Source: Halocatena pleomorpha (GTDB lineage Archaea > Halobacteriota > Halobacteria > Halobacteriales > Haloarculaceae). From it: 64,000 nt of DNA. The DNA is taken from positions 62,001-126,000 of the forward strand of contig NZ_RRCH01000021.1 in the NCBI RefSeq assembly GCF_003862495.1, read 5' to 3'. The notes beneath the pieces are model-generated. The model was not told where the DNA came from and searched no databases. It saw only the letters and a list, made by a program, of their open reading frames with translations. Both the position numbers and the translations under genes were made by a program. Shown one piece after another: positions 40,666 through 49,313 of the stretch (position 1 is the first letter of the stretch; each line of letters starts with the position of its first letter).

Positions 40666-43083
40666 ATGAGCGCAAACTGGAGCGATCGGAAGGTGATACG
40701 TTTGGGAGTTGGACTCGTGTTGTGTTCTGTTGTTGTCATCATCGGACAGGGCATTTTTGATACGCTCATCGATCAGTTCGCTGTCTCTACAGCGGCCAAA
40801 AGCGCGGTTGTTGCTGTAATCTCTGTACTGCTGCTCATCATCTTTTATTTTTACATTATACGAACGTTGTGGAATGATCGGCTCCGGAAGCGAGCCTACG
40901 AGTTACAGGAACGCTCAACGCCGGAAGCGGGGGCGGAAGCGATTTCACTGCTCGGTCGGCGTGATCGGCGCGTGCGAACTGTTGCCGCCGCAGTCGTTGC
41001 CAACGGCTGTCGCGTTGCCCCCGGCAAGGTCGTAAAGCAGTCTTCGAAGGATGTCGAGACGATCGTTGTGCGACTGGTTCGTCGCCTCACCGACTCAGTG
41101 CACGACGTTCGTGCTAACGCGGCTGTATCGGTGAAGTTTTTCGCACGCGATTATCCTGAGACCGTGATCGAACACGCCGATCCCATCCGGAATACTCTCA
41201 CCGCTTCCGATTCGTCGGTACAAACTGACGCTGCCCTCGCGGTTGGCAACCTCATTGCGGCGTTTCCGGACCGCGCTGACGAGTTCAGAGAGCCGCTATC
41301 CGAACTGTGTTCCGATGAGGATCCAGAGGTTCGTGCGGCCGCGTGCGTCGCGTTCGGATACGTCCCCGGAGCAAATCCCGCCGATCTCAACGAACTGTCC
41401 GACGATCCCAGTCCGCTCGTCACGGAAGCGGTTGCTGTGGCACAGGCGATGTCGAACGGTGATCCACACGCCGCGAGCCAACTCTTTGCCGGCGTAGCCA
41501 CCGGTCGTTCTACCACACAAGCGGATCTCGTTGAGGACTCGCCAGATCTGGATTTCGACGACGTAGCCGGGATGGAGTCGCTCAAAGAGACGTTACGACG
41601 ACAGATCATCGAGCCGTTTTCGGGTAACGACGTGTACGAAAAGTACGGCGTGGCAGCGAACAGCGGTGTGCTTTTTCATGGACCGCCTGGAACTGGAAAA
41701 ACCCACATCTCGAAGTGTCTTGCCGGTGAGATTGGGTGTCAGTACGTCAGTATCGACGGTGGGAGCATCGATCAACAACGGGGTGATCTGATGACACAAC
41801 TGTTCGAAGACGCGCGACGGAATCAGCCGTGTCTCGTGTTCATCGACGAGATCGACGCGATCGCTGCCGATCGATCAGGGATCCATCAGCGTCCGGAAGA
41901 CACGAAACTGGTTTCCCAACTGCTCAGTGAGCTATCGACCATCGGCAACGAAGACGATATCGTCGTGATCGGTGCAACGAATGATCCCGATCGCATGGAC
42001 GACGCAATGCTTCGAACAGGCCGGTTCGACTCGAAGATCCACGTTCCCCCACCCGACGCCGAGGCCCGTGTCGCTATCTTCGATCAGCATATGGACGCCC
42101 CGATCGACGCGATCGATCTCGGTCAGTTCAAACGCAAGACAGAGGGGTTCGTGGCGTCGGACATGGTTGAGATCGCCCGGCGAGCGAGCGTCAAAGCAGC
42201 AACCAGAGAGCAGGAAACCGGTCGTGAGAGTGTCGTCACCGAGTCGGATCTGTTCGATGCTATCGAGGAGATCACATCTCAACAGGGAATGACTGGGTCG
42301 TACGTCCAGCGATCCCCGGACATGGACTTCTCGGATGTGGTCGGTGCAGACGAGTTGAAAGCACGGCTTCGACGAACTATCATCGACCCCCTCACACAGC
42401 CAGAATTTCACGAAGAGTACGGTTTGAGCGTGGAAAACGGCGTTCTGCTGCACGGTCCCCCCGGTACAGGAAAGACCTACGTTTCGCAATGTCTTGCTGG
42501 TGAACTCGACTGTTCGTTCATCAGTGTCAAAGCGAACGATCTCGTCAGCAAATGGATCGGTGAAGGAGCGAAAAACGTCGGATCGATGTTTGAGGAAGCC
42601 CGACAGAATCAGCCGTGTCTCGTGTTCATCGACGAGATCGACGCCCTGGCCACCGACCGGAGCGCGCACCAATCCAAAAGTGAACGCCAGATGGTCAACC
42701 AGTTCCTCGCTGAACTATCCCAACTCAACGACGACAACGAGGACGTTGTGGTGATCGGAACGACCAACAAAGTGGACGATATCGATTCAGCGATGCTGCG
42801 CACCGGTCGGTTCAGCGAACTGATTGAAGTTCCCCCACCGGACGCGGACAGCCGAACCGCGCTGTTCGATGCCTCCCTTACGGCCCCGACTGACGGCCTC
42901 TCGCTCGACCAGATCGGCGCCATGACTGAGGGATTCGTCGCGAGCGACATCGAACACGCTGCCGAACTGGCCGCCCGGAAGGCGATGCGACGCGCGAAAA
43001 CCGAAACCGGACCAGAAGAAGTCACACAACAGGACGTGATCGAATCGATCAACGAGATCCAAGCGAGCTTGGACAAGCGGTGA
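40666..43083 (+). CDS. Membrane-anchored HEAT-like/double AAA+ ATPase (Cdc48-like)
   Basis: An 805-residue protein. Two helices near the N-terminus (about residues 9-30 and 45-66) anchor it. Residues 85-285 form alpha-helical HEAT-like repeats. Two AAA+ modules follow, each with Walker A G-P-P-G-T-G-K-T (about residues 339 and 597), Walker B L-V-F-I-D-E-I-D-A (about residues 390 and 651) and an M-L-R-T-G-R-F sensor/arginine-finger region. Classic Cdc48/VAT has an N-terminal double-psi barrel and no membrane anchor, so this is a distinct architecture. It may extract or remodel membrane or surface proteins (inference). Confidence 0.8.
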   Translation: MSANWSDRKVIRLGVGLVLCSVVVIIGQGIFDTLIDQFAVSTAAKSAVVAVISVLLLIIFYFYIIRTLWNDRLRKRAYELQERSTPEAGAEAISLLGRRDRRVRTVAAAVVANGCRVAPGKVVKQSSKDVETIVVRLVRRLTDSVHDVRANAAVSVKFFARDYPETVIEHADPIRNTLTASDSSVQTDAALAVGNLIAAFPDRADEFREPLSELCSDEDPEVRAAACVAFGYVPGANPADLNELSDDPSPLVTEAVAVAQAMSNGDPHAASQLFAGVATGRSTTQADLVEDSPDLDFDDVAGMESLKETLRRQIIEPFSGNDVYEKYGVAANSGVLFHGPPGTGKTHISKCLAGEIGCQYVSIDGGSIDQQRGDLMTQLFEDARRNQPCLVFIDEIDAIAADRSGIHQRPEDTKLVSQLLSELSTIGNEDDIVVIGATNDPDRMDDAMLRTGRFDSKIHVPPPDAEARVAIFDQHMDAPIDAIDLGQFKRKTEGFVASDMVEIARRASVKAATREQETGRESVVTESDLFDAIEEITSQQGMTGSYVQRSPDMDFSDVVGADELKARLRRTIIDPLTQPEFHEEYGLSVENGVLLHGPPGTGKTYVSQCLAGELDCSFISVKANDLVSKWIGEGAKNVGSMFEEARQNQPCLVFIDEIDALATDRSAHQSKSERQMVNQFLAELSQLNDDNEDVVVIGTTNKVDDIDSAMLRTGRFSELIEVPPPDADSRTALFDASLTAPTDGLSLDQIGAMTEGFVASDIEHAAELAARKAMRRAKTETGPEEVTQQDVIESINEIQASLDKR

Positions 43084-43085
43084 AT

Positions 43086-43099
43086 CCCGCTCTTGCGGG
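43086..43099 (+). terminator. CCCGC-TCTT-GCGGG hairpin after the AAA+ gene
   Basis: A 5-bp perfect stem with a TCTT loop begins three bases after the AAA+ stop codon. No strong T run follows, so termination there would be weak. Confidence 0.35.
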
Positions 43100-43243
43100 C
43101 GTGTCGAGTGGGTGGGTATCACACCGACATCGAACCGGTCTGTGAGTCGCTTTGAAGCTCACCATGGGTCCGCTACGAATCGGTAGCTCGATCCGCTGGT
43201 TCGATGTGGAGCGCTCAACGGCCGTACTGGTCGTGGTGATTTC

Positions 43244-43263
43244 GTTCCTGGAATTCCAGGAAC
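43244..43263. repeat. Perfect 20-bp palindrome between convergent genes
   Basis: GTTCCTGGAATTCCAGGAAC reads the same on both strands over 20 bases. It lies between the 3' ends of the AAA+ gene (plus) and the DUF2150 gene (minus), 23 bases before the latter's stop. It could form a cruciform or hairpin used by both transcripts, or bind a dimeric protein. Confidence 0.6.
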
Positions 43264-43285
43264 AACCGTGGTCTGAACTGTTTAG

Positions 43286-43876
43286 TTATGATGCTGATTC
43301 GCTATCTTCAGGTTCGACCACTTCGGGGTCGGCCATTGCGCCTTGAAGGCTTCGAAGGCCAGTGATCCAATCGGCCACTGGGCCGTACTCGATCTCTTCG
43401 CCAGCGTCGGGCGGGAGTTCTTCTCCGGCGATGATGGCAGACCCCGCTTGCGCACAGTAGCCGAGTGCTGTTTCGAATTCCTCTTGGGCTTCTGCGTCGC
43501 GCGCGGCGTGAATACATTGTTCCACGTCCGTTTCGGTTTCGTCGTCGACGACGTATTCTTCTGCGGCATAAAACACACAGACGAGTGCCGTCTGCACGGC
43601 GTTCACCAACATCAGTGTGTTTTCTTCATCGAGTTCGAGATCCGTGAGTACAATCTCGCGCACATCAGCGAGTTCTGATAATGCCGTCTCCTCGTCGAGC
43701 ATTTCGTCGTCGTAATCGGAGACGATCTTTGCGATCGCAATGACTGTGTCGTCCTGGAAATTTTGGAGGAGACGCCCCGATTCTTCGTCTTCGAGGTCGA
43801 TCTCTTCTGCTGTCAACCGGTCGATCCAGTTCTGCCAACGCTCTTCGGTGTAATACTCACCCTCGGGAGCACTCAT
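43286..43876 (-). CDS. DUF2150 family protein
   Basis: A 196-residue, very acidic, helical cytosolic protein. The N-terminus (Y-Y-T-E-E-R-W-Q-N-W-I-D-R-L) and the A-L-V-C-V-F-Y-A-A-E-E-Y segment near residue 105 are typical of DUF2150, a haloarchaeal family of unknown function. The ATG at 43876 begins M-S-A-P-E-G-E-Y-Y; an upstream TTG would add only four residues. It is convergent with the AAA+ gene. Confidence 0.85.
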   Translation of the reverse strand: MSAPEGEYYTEERWQNWIDRLTAEEIDLEDEESGRLLQNFQDDTVIAIAKIVSDYDDEMLDEETALSELADVREIVLTDLELDEENTLMLVNAVQTALVCVFYAAEEYVVDDETETDVEQCIHAARDAEAQEEFETALGYCAQAGSAIIAGEELPPDAGEEIEYGPVADWITGLRSLQGAMADPEVVEPEDSESAS

Positions 43877-43959
43877 ATCTCGATACAACAGCCAGTCGAT
43901 GATATGCCTTTCTCACTCACCGTCGGTTTTTGGACAAACATCAAGACGGGGTAGCTATC

Positions 43960-44805
43960 TCACTCAAGCGTCTCGATTGTATCGATGTCGTACACGCGGT
44001 GGGGTGTCTCGACGTGGGCAATTTCGAGGGCGGTCTCGTAGCCCTGATCGCGGAGCCATGCAGTTCTGCGCGGCACGGTTTTCGGTCCCAGTACAGCTCC
44101 CGGTCGTTCGGGATCATCGATGAAATCCGTCTCCATCATGAACGGCTCGCCCGCCTCGGCTGCCCGAAGTAACTCCTCTTTATCAGCAAGGACGCTGGGC
44201 GTCGGACCGGTTATCCGTCCCTCAGCATAGTGTTTTACCACGCGGTGACGAGCCATTCCGGCGTCGGCTGCCCACTGTGTGACTTCGGTGAACTCTTCTC
44301 CACCTTCAGTGTGGAGTTGGACGGCACAGTCGTGAGTGGCTCCAAGTGCGAACGCGTGTTGCATCACCGCGTTCGAAGCACTCCAGACGGCGTCGTCAAC
44401 TTCGTAGTGTGGCCGTCCTGATTTGAGCGCGAGCGCGTCGCCTGAGGCAACGTATTCAGCGGCCACATCGAGTCCCGTCTGCATGAGATCGCGCGCCTCC
44501 TCGGGCGTGAATCCCCTGTCTATGAGCTGTGAAATCAACGTTGGGTGAACGCCAAGCACCGCCCACGCACGGCCCGGCAGCACCGCCGATGACCGGCGCG
44601 TCACGTCGAGGGTGTGTTCGAATCCCGCGCGAAAATCGTCCGCGTCCGAGACATCATTTCCGTAGTGCCACGACGGTTTGTTCAACACGAGCAGATGCGT
44701 CCCACCCACGGCAGTGAACGCTTCGGCCGCGGCGACACCACGGCCGTTCACCGGATCAAGGTGGAGATGATCGTCAAGTATCGGTGTCGATGGCGTCTCA
44801 CTCAT
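43960..44805 (-). CDS. TatD-related metal-dependent hydrolase
   Basis: A 281-residue amidohydrolase-fold protein. The metal-binding H-x-H sits in D-D-H-L-H-L-D near residue 13, a further metal ligand region is in A-V-Q-L-H-T-E near residue 167, and E-T-D-F-I-D-D near residue 225 gives a late acidic ligand. TatD relatives are Mg-dependent nucleases or hydrolases; archaeal members of this subgroup are unassigned. Upstream on the same strand lies a NYN-domain nuclease (40-base gap), which suggests a small nucleic-acid-processing pair. Confidence 0.8.
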   Translation of the reverse strand: MSETPSTPILDDHLHLDPVNGRGVAAAEAFTAVGGTHLLVLNKPSWHYGNDVSDADDFRAGFEHTLDVTRRSSAVLPGRAWAVLGVHPTLISQLIDRGFTPEEARDLMQTGLDVAAEYVASGDALALKSGRPHYEVDDAVWSASNAVMQHAFALGATHDCAVQLHTEGGEEFTEVTQWAADAGMARHRVVKHYAEGRITGPTPSVLADKEELLRAAEAGEPFMMETDFIDDPERPGAVLGPKTVPRRTAWLRDQGYETALEIAHVETPHRVYDIDTIETLE

Positions 44806-44845
44806 GGTTTAAGTGGCTCTGTATCCTGCGGAGAAAAACCCGTCG

Positions 44846-45286
44846 TCACTCAAGCGTGATCGCAGTGTGAGCCGCGTTCTGTAATCCGTCCGAGCGTCCG
44901 TACTCTCCGGGCGCAACGGCGAGCGTCCGTACTCCTTCTCTCGCCGCCGTCTCAAGAACGGGCTTGAAATCCATATCTCGAGACACGATCGCTAACGTAT
45001 CGAACTCGTCACGAGCAGCCGCTGCGGCGGCGTCGACCGCGAGTTTCACGTCGACATCCCCACTCGTCACGACGATCTCGAATCCGCGGGCCTCGGCGGC
45101 TTGGATCAGTTCAGGTGTCGCGTGCTCGTCAACATACAACCGTGTCACGACCGCCTGCCCGTGCTCTCGTGTCGCTGATCGCACGTCGTCGAGATCAACG
45201 TCGAATTCCGACCGGAGCACGTTCGGCCCATCCACGAACACCCCAATCCGAGATTTACCGGAAAATCGGTTATAAAGCCTCTCCAT
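44846..45286 (-). CDS. NYN domain (PIN-like) ribonuclease family protein
   Basis: A 146-residue protein with a PIN-like NYN fold. V-F-V-D-G-P-N-V-L near residue 17 and I-V-S-R-D-M-D-F near residue 100 supply the acidic residues that bind Mg2+ in this nuclease superfamily; V-T-S-G-D-V-D-V near residue 74 adds another. It closely follows the pattern of the conserved archaeal NYN family (TIGR00288). RNA is the probable substrate. It lies upstream of the TatD-like gene on the same strand. Confidence 0.85.
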   Translation of the reverse strand: MERLYNRFSGKSRIGVFVDGPNVLRSEFDVDLDDVRSATREHGQAVVTRLYVDEHATPELIQAAEARGFEIVVTSGDVDVKLAVDAAAAAARDEFDTLAIVSRDMDFKPVLETAAREGVRTLAVAPGEYGRSDGLQNAAHTAITLE

Positions 45287-45443
45287 GTCTATTGCAGGCG
45301 CTCATGCCTGAAAGTCGTTACTAGAACACGGTTCCCTGCCACCACGGCTGTTCGACCACGGTTCGTGTTAATCGGTTATCAGGTAATGGCCGTATAACAG
45401 GAAATTGTGTGGTGATATAGTAAGCTTTAACGTATTATTGCTA

Positions 45444-45460
45444 ATTCTGTTAACCAGAAT
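45444..45460 (+). promoter_or_regulatory. Inverted repeat ATTCTG-(5)-CAGAAT touching the halolysin start
   Basis: A 6-bp inverted repeat ends at the base before the halolysin ATG (45461). A TTTAA element at 45426-45430 lies about 33 bases upstream. This could be an operator at the transcription start. Confidence 0.35.
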
Positions 45461-47104
45461 ATGATGGGCCGTTCGGGGCTTGACCGACGAATGTTCCTTC
45501 GATTGAGTGGAGCCGCCGGCTTGGGGGGGTTTTCGGGCGTTGCTTCAGCAACACCCGGCCGTGATCCGGGACCGAAGCCGACTGAGTGGATCGTCGGCGT
45601 CGGCGTTGGACGGAATCGTCCACAGCAGGAAGTCGACTCGTATCTCCCGAGTTCGGCGAGTGTCGTCCACGAGAACGACACGATCGGCTACGCTGCCGTC
45701 GAACTACCTGGGGACGAGGAAATCACTACCCAGACGCACCAGGCGCTGTCTGAGGCGATCTCGGACTCTGGTCCGGTTAAATACGTGGAAAAAAACGAGA
45801 CGTACCACGCCCAGTTCCTGCCGAACGATCCTCGCTACGAGGATCAGTACGCTGCGGAGGCAGTCAGTGCACCCACGGCGTGGGAAGAAACGCTCGGAAG
45901 TTCCGACGTGACGATCGCCCTGGTTGATCAAGGCGTTCAGTACGACCATCCAGATCTGGAACCAAACATGGCGTCGTCTCCCGGCCGGGACTTCGTCGAC
46001 GGTGACAACGATCCGTACCCAGAAGATCCTTCGAATGAACCCCACGGAACACACGTGGCGGGAATCGCGGGAGCGAACACGGACAACGACCAGGGCGTCT
46101 CTGGTATCAGTGACTCGACCCTGTTGTCTGCCCGCGTGTTGAATCAGGGCGGTTGGGGATCCGTGTCCGACATCGCTGACGGCATCGAATGGGCGGTTGA
46201 TCAAGGGGCAGACATCATCAATCTCTCGCTCGGTGGAGGTGGTCGTTCCCAGACGATGCAAAACGCCGTCACATACGCCAGTTCCAACGGTGCCTTCGTC
46301 GTTGTCGCTGCCGGTAACAGTGGAAGCGGCGAGACGACCTACCCCGCAGCCTACGACGAGTGTGTCGCCGTGTCCGCGCTGGACCCAGACGAATCACTAG
46401 CCTCCTATTCGAACTACGGCGACGCGATCGAACTGACTGCTCCCGGGACGAACGTCGTCTCAACGTGGACTGAGGATGGCTACAACTCCGCTTCCGGAAC
46501 GTCGATGGCGACACCGGTGGTTTCAGGAGTTGCAGCGCTCACTCTCGCCCAATACGACCTGACGAACGAAGAGCTACGAACTCATCTCAGAAACACCGCC
46601 GTCGACACCGGACTTCCGGAAACGAAACAGGGTGTCGGTCGAGTCGACGCCGGTGCGGCAATCACGACGCAACCCGGTGAAACGGACGGATCCGATTCCA
46701 CTCCTGAATCGGATACGCAGCCGGATCCTGCCGACTCTGAGACGGGTTCGGGTCGGAACACGGACGGTGGTGGTTCCGGTATCGAGTCGACGACGACCGA
46801 CGTGAGTGGTGCTGTTTCGGACTCCAAACCGCAAAACTACTTCTCCTATGGGTGGGGGTACGATTCGCCGAGCAAAGTCGTGATTACCCTTACCGGACCG
46901 TCGGATGCCGATCTCGATCTGTACGTGATCGATGGGCGCGACATCCTTCCGACCGGCGGCCGACACGACTACTCCGGACAGTCGAGCAACAGTCATGAAC
47001 GTATCACGATAGAACCGCCGAAAGCGATCGCTCCTCTATACGCAACTGTCGACTCCTTTAGTGGTGTCGGGGAGTTCACGTTGTCGTTCGAAGAATTCGC
47101 GTAA
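45461..47104 (+). CDS. Halolysin-like subtilisin (S8) serine protease, Tat-exported
   Basis: A 547-residue secreted protease. A Tat signal (D-R-R-M-F-L-R-L-S-G) is followed by an inhibitor-type propeptide to about residue 115. The catalytic triad is D156 (A-L-V-D-Q-G), H195 (P-H-G-T-H-V-A-G) and S348 (S-G-T-S-M-A-T-P), with oxyanion N286. A Ser/Asp/Thr-rich linker (about residues 408-450) leads to a C-terminal PPC-type beta domain, as in other halolysins. Such enzymes degrade extracellular protein and are activated outside the cell. A second ATG directly follows the first. Confidence 0.94.
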   Translation: MMGRSGLDRRMFLRLSGAAGLGGFSGVASATPGRDPGPKPTEWIVGVGVGRNRPQQEVDSYLPSSASVVHENDTIGYAAVELPGDEEITTQTHQALSEAISDSGPVKYVEKNETYHAQFLPNDPRYEDQYAAEAVSAPTAWEETLGSSDVTIALVDQGVQYDHPDLEPNMASSPGRDFVDGDNDPYPEDPSNEPHGTHVAGIAGANTDNDQGVSGISDSTLLSARVLNQGGWGSVSDIADGIEWAVDQGADIINLSLGGGGRSQTMQNAVTYASSNGAFVVVAAGNSGSGETTYPAAYDECVAVSALDPDESLASYSNYGDAIELTAPGTNVVSTWTEDGYNSASGTSMATPVVSGVAALTLAQYDLTNEELRTHLRNTAVDTGLPETKQGVGRVDAGAAITTQPGETDGSDSTPESDTQPDPADSETGSGRNTDGGGSGIESTTTDVSGAVSDSKPQNYFSYGWGYDSPSKVVITLTGPSDADLDLYVIDGRDILPTGGRHDYSGQSSNSHERITIEPPKAIAPLYATVDSFSGVGEFTLSFEEFA

Positions 47105-47122
47105 CGACTCCCGTGACACCGT

Positions 47123-47698
47123 TTATTCTTCGGATTCTGTGTCTGTGCTGAGCTCAGGAGGCAGAATCGGATCTTTCGGTGTAGTTGGTTGTGACGGTGT
47201 CGCTTCTGTCGTTGTCGTCTGAGTGGAGGTCGGTTCAGGGGTTGATGTCGGCGTGGATGACGTTTCGGTAGTGGTCGTAGTGGTTGTTGTTGTCTCCGTC
47301 GGAGTGGCTGGCGTTTCGGACGTAGTCGTAGTGGTCGTTGTCTCCGTCGGAGTGCTCGGTGCTTGGGGAGTGGTCGATGGGGCTGTAGTGGGGACGGTTG
47401 GGTTCGAAACGGATGTCGTGGTATCCACTGGTTCCTCGGTGGCCGGATCTGGCTGCGATTCTGTCTGTTCTGGTGATGGTGTTGATGGTTCTGGTGTCGA
47501 CGTATCGTTGAGACTGAGTGGCGATGGAAAGCCTCCAAGAACCGCGATGAGGATGCCGACAGCGAACAACCCGATCCCAGCAAGTACCAATCCTCCCTGT
47601 ACGAGGCGCTGTTTCCCGGTTGACTGATCCCCACCCCGAGATGACCGCCTGTCTCGGTCACGTCGTGACCGTGACCGTCGATTATCGCGATTTCCCAT
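47123..47698 (-). CDS. Single-pass membrane protein with Thr/Pro-rich exposed tail
   Basis: A 191-residue protein. Residues 1-30 are strongly basic (Arg-rich, cytoplasmic). One membrane helix spans about residues 33-56. The rest is a low-complexity Thr/Pro/Glu/Ser tail, including long Thr runs and one N-D-T sequon. Topology rules put the tail outside the cell, where Thr-rich segments of haloarchaeal surface proteins are often glycosylated. No family was recognised. It is convergent with the halolysin gene (18-base gap). Confidence 0.6.
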   Translation of the reverse strand: MGNRDNRRSRSRRDRDRRSSRGGDQSTGKQRLVQGGLVLAGIGLFAVGILIAVLGGFPSPLSLNDTSTPEPSTPSPEQTESQPDPATEEPVDTTTSVSNPTVPTTAPSTTPQAPSTPTETTTTTTTSETPATPTETTTTTTTTTETSSTPTSTPEPTSTQTTTTEATPSQPTTPKDPILPPELSTDTESEE

Positions 47699-48077
47699 GT
47701 GCTACTTAGTAGGGGGATGCTTAATTATTTTAACTCATCAGAATTTGAGTAATATTGGGAGAAATGACACTGTAGTATTAATATGTCTCCTTTCGGAGAC
47801 ACGAGCACGCTACCAACGGGTTACCGGGTGTAACTGGTATAGCGATGGCACATAGGGCCCGATATCCCGTTTCGACCCGTGCAGTCAGAACGCCTCTACT
47901 GGAGGCGCAGTTTCTCCTAGTAGGTACACCTCCTTAGTTATCTTCCCCATAAGTGTTTAGATATCGTCAGTAAATAATACTATTACTCTCACCCAGAACA
48001 GCGACACAGCTGTTTTTACGCAGCCATGGGTACCAAATAATTGTAACAGGTGCCGTCGATAGTCCCACTGAGCTCCG
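47699..48077 (-). other. Spacer with two stable hairpins
   Basis: About 380 bases between two minus-strand genes. TGTCTCC-TTTC-GGAGACA (47784-47801) and CGCCTC-TACTG-GAGGCG (47891-47907) are perfect stems about 100 bases apart. No coding frame is convincing. They could belong to a small RNA or to the 5' leader of the gene at 47698. Confidence 0.35.
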
Positions 48078-48920
48078 TTACCCAGAACACACGGTGTTCG
48101 AGAATTTGATGATCATGTTTTCGAGCGCACTGCCTTGATCAGTGTCGAAGATACCTCGTCCGTGTCCGTCGGTCGGGAGTTTCTCGATCCGTTTCGGATT
48201 GGGTGCTTGCTGGTGCATCATGCTGGTGGCTTGGACGTATCGTTTCTTGTCGTTCTTGCCGACAACGAACAGGAGCCGACCGGAGAGTTCGGGTGCGTAG
48301 CTCACTGCATCACCCACTGAGATGATGGCTGAGCCGTCGATACTCGTTCCGGAGAGCGTGTTTGCTCTCACGATAGCGCTGGCTCCAGAGCTTGCACCAA
48401 CGGCAACAACTGTTTTTGCGCTCTGTTTTTCCCGGAGATACGAGACGGCACCGGCGACCGTCTTGGCTTTTGTGACGCCACGACTGCTGGCGTCTAGCGA
48501 CACTGTCAGCGCGGTGTGGCCTTCCCCTGCAACCGTGCTTGCTTGGGGTTCCCAGGCGGCTCTGTCGGATTCATCTCCTGGAACGAAAAGGACCGCGCAG
48601 GAACCGCTTCCGTACAGCGTTCCTTTCACCGTTCGGTCATCGTTCGTCGAAAATGAGACCTCCTTGCCACTCGATTGTGTCGTCGTTTCCGTGGTTGTCG
48701 ATTCGGTTGTGGTTGGCTCAGCTGTCGTCGGTTCTGTGGTCGATTCTGTCGTCTCCGTCGACGGTGGTGTGGTTCGCGTCGCCGGGGCCGTCGATTCCGG
48801 CTCGGTCGTTGTCGTGTTCTCAGCCGGGCTTTTGTCTTCTGTACAGCCAGCAAGGCTGCCAGTAGCAGCCAATCCACAGAACAGCTTCATGGTCTGTCGT
48901 CTGCTAATTGAGTGGTCCAT
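48078..48920 (-). CDS. Tat lipoprotein with alpha/beta-hydrolase-like domain
   Basis: A 280-residue lipoprotein. S-R-R-Q-T-M-K-L-F and the lipobox L-A-G-C near residue 25 indicate Tat export and lipid anchoring. Residues 30-85 are a Thr/Glu-rich low-complexity spacer with one N-T-T sequon. Residues 90-280 look like a small alpha/beta hydrolase (A-V-L-F-V-P-G-D near residue 108, V-A-V-G-A-S-S-G-A-S as the nucleophile elbow near residue 172, D-G-H-G-R-G near residue 250). The substrate is unknown. Confidence 0.75.
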   Translation of the reverse strand: MDHSISRRQTMKLFCGLAATGSLAGCTEDKSPAENTTTTEPESTAPATRTTPPSTETTESTTEPTTAEPTTTESTTTETTTQSSGKEVSFSTNDDRTVKGTLYGSGSCAVLFVPGDESDRAAWEPQASTVAGEGHTALTVSLDASSRGVTKAKTVAGAVSYLREKQSAKTVVAVGASSGASAIVRANTLSGTSIDGSAIISVGDAVSYAPELSGRLLFVVGKNDKKRYVQATSMMHQQAPNPKRIEKLPTDGHGRGIFDTDQGSALENMIIKFSNTVCSG

Positions 48921-49313
48921 CGTCTATCCCTACTGTGTGATCCGTCGATATTACTATCCGCCACATAAATCTGATTACAACTGTTTTTCAACGATTGAAA
49001 CAGTTGTCACTCTTGAACGTTCCTCACTGGACCCACGGCGGTACAACGATCGATATGTGTATATGATATATGAGTTATCTATCTTGCCGCTCTTCCACAC
49101 ATCAGCGAGCCATTAGATGGTCTATAATAATGTGTGTAAGTGGTATAGTAACAGTACGCCAAATACCGACATTGCTATGCCCTCATACCACCTTCTTCGA
49201 GATGACTTACTTGACCGGATGATCGTTGGTTCTCGATGTCGATGGGATTTGCCGCTCCGTCGAAGCGAACCGATAAAGAAAACCACCCGGCTCACATTCG
49301 TTGTGGATAACGC
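48921..49313 (+). other. AT-rich spacer between divergent genes, with a hairpin
   Basis: About 390 bases. It contains ACAACTGTTT...AAACAGTTGT at 48977-49007, a long stem whose inner part (CAA-CGA-TTG) continues the pairing with a 2-base bulge. It must hold the promoters for the lipoprotein (minus) and the flippase (plus). I see no gene here. Confidence 0.4.

Noticed and set aside
41932-42672. Minus-strand frame of 246 codons
   Set aside because: Antisense to the AAA+ domains, whose Walker motifs fix the plus strand as coding.
47223-47627. Plus-strand Val-rich frame
   Set aside because: Mirror of the Thr-rich tail on the opposite strand (ACN read as GTN).
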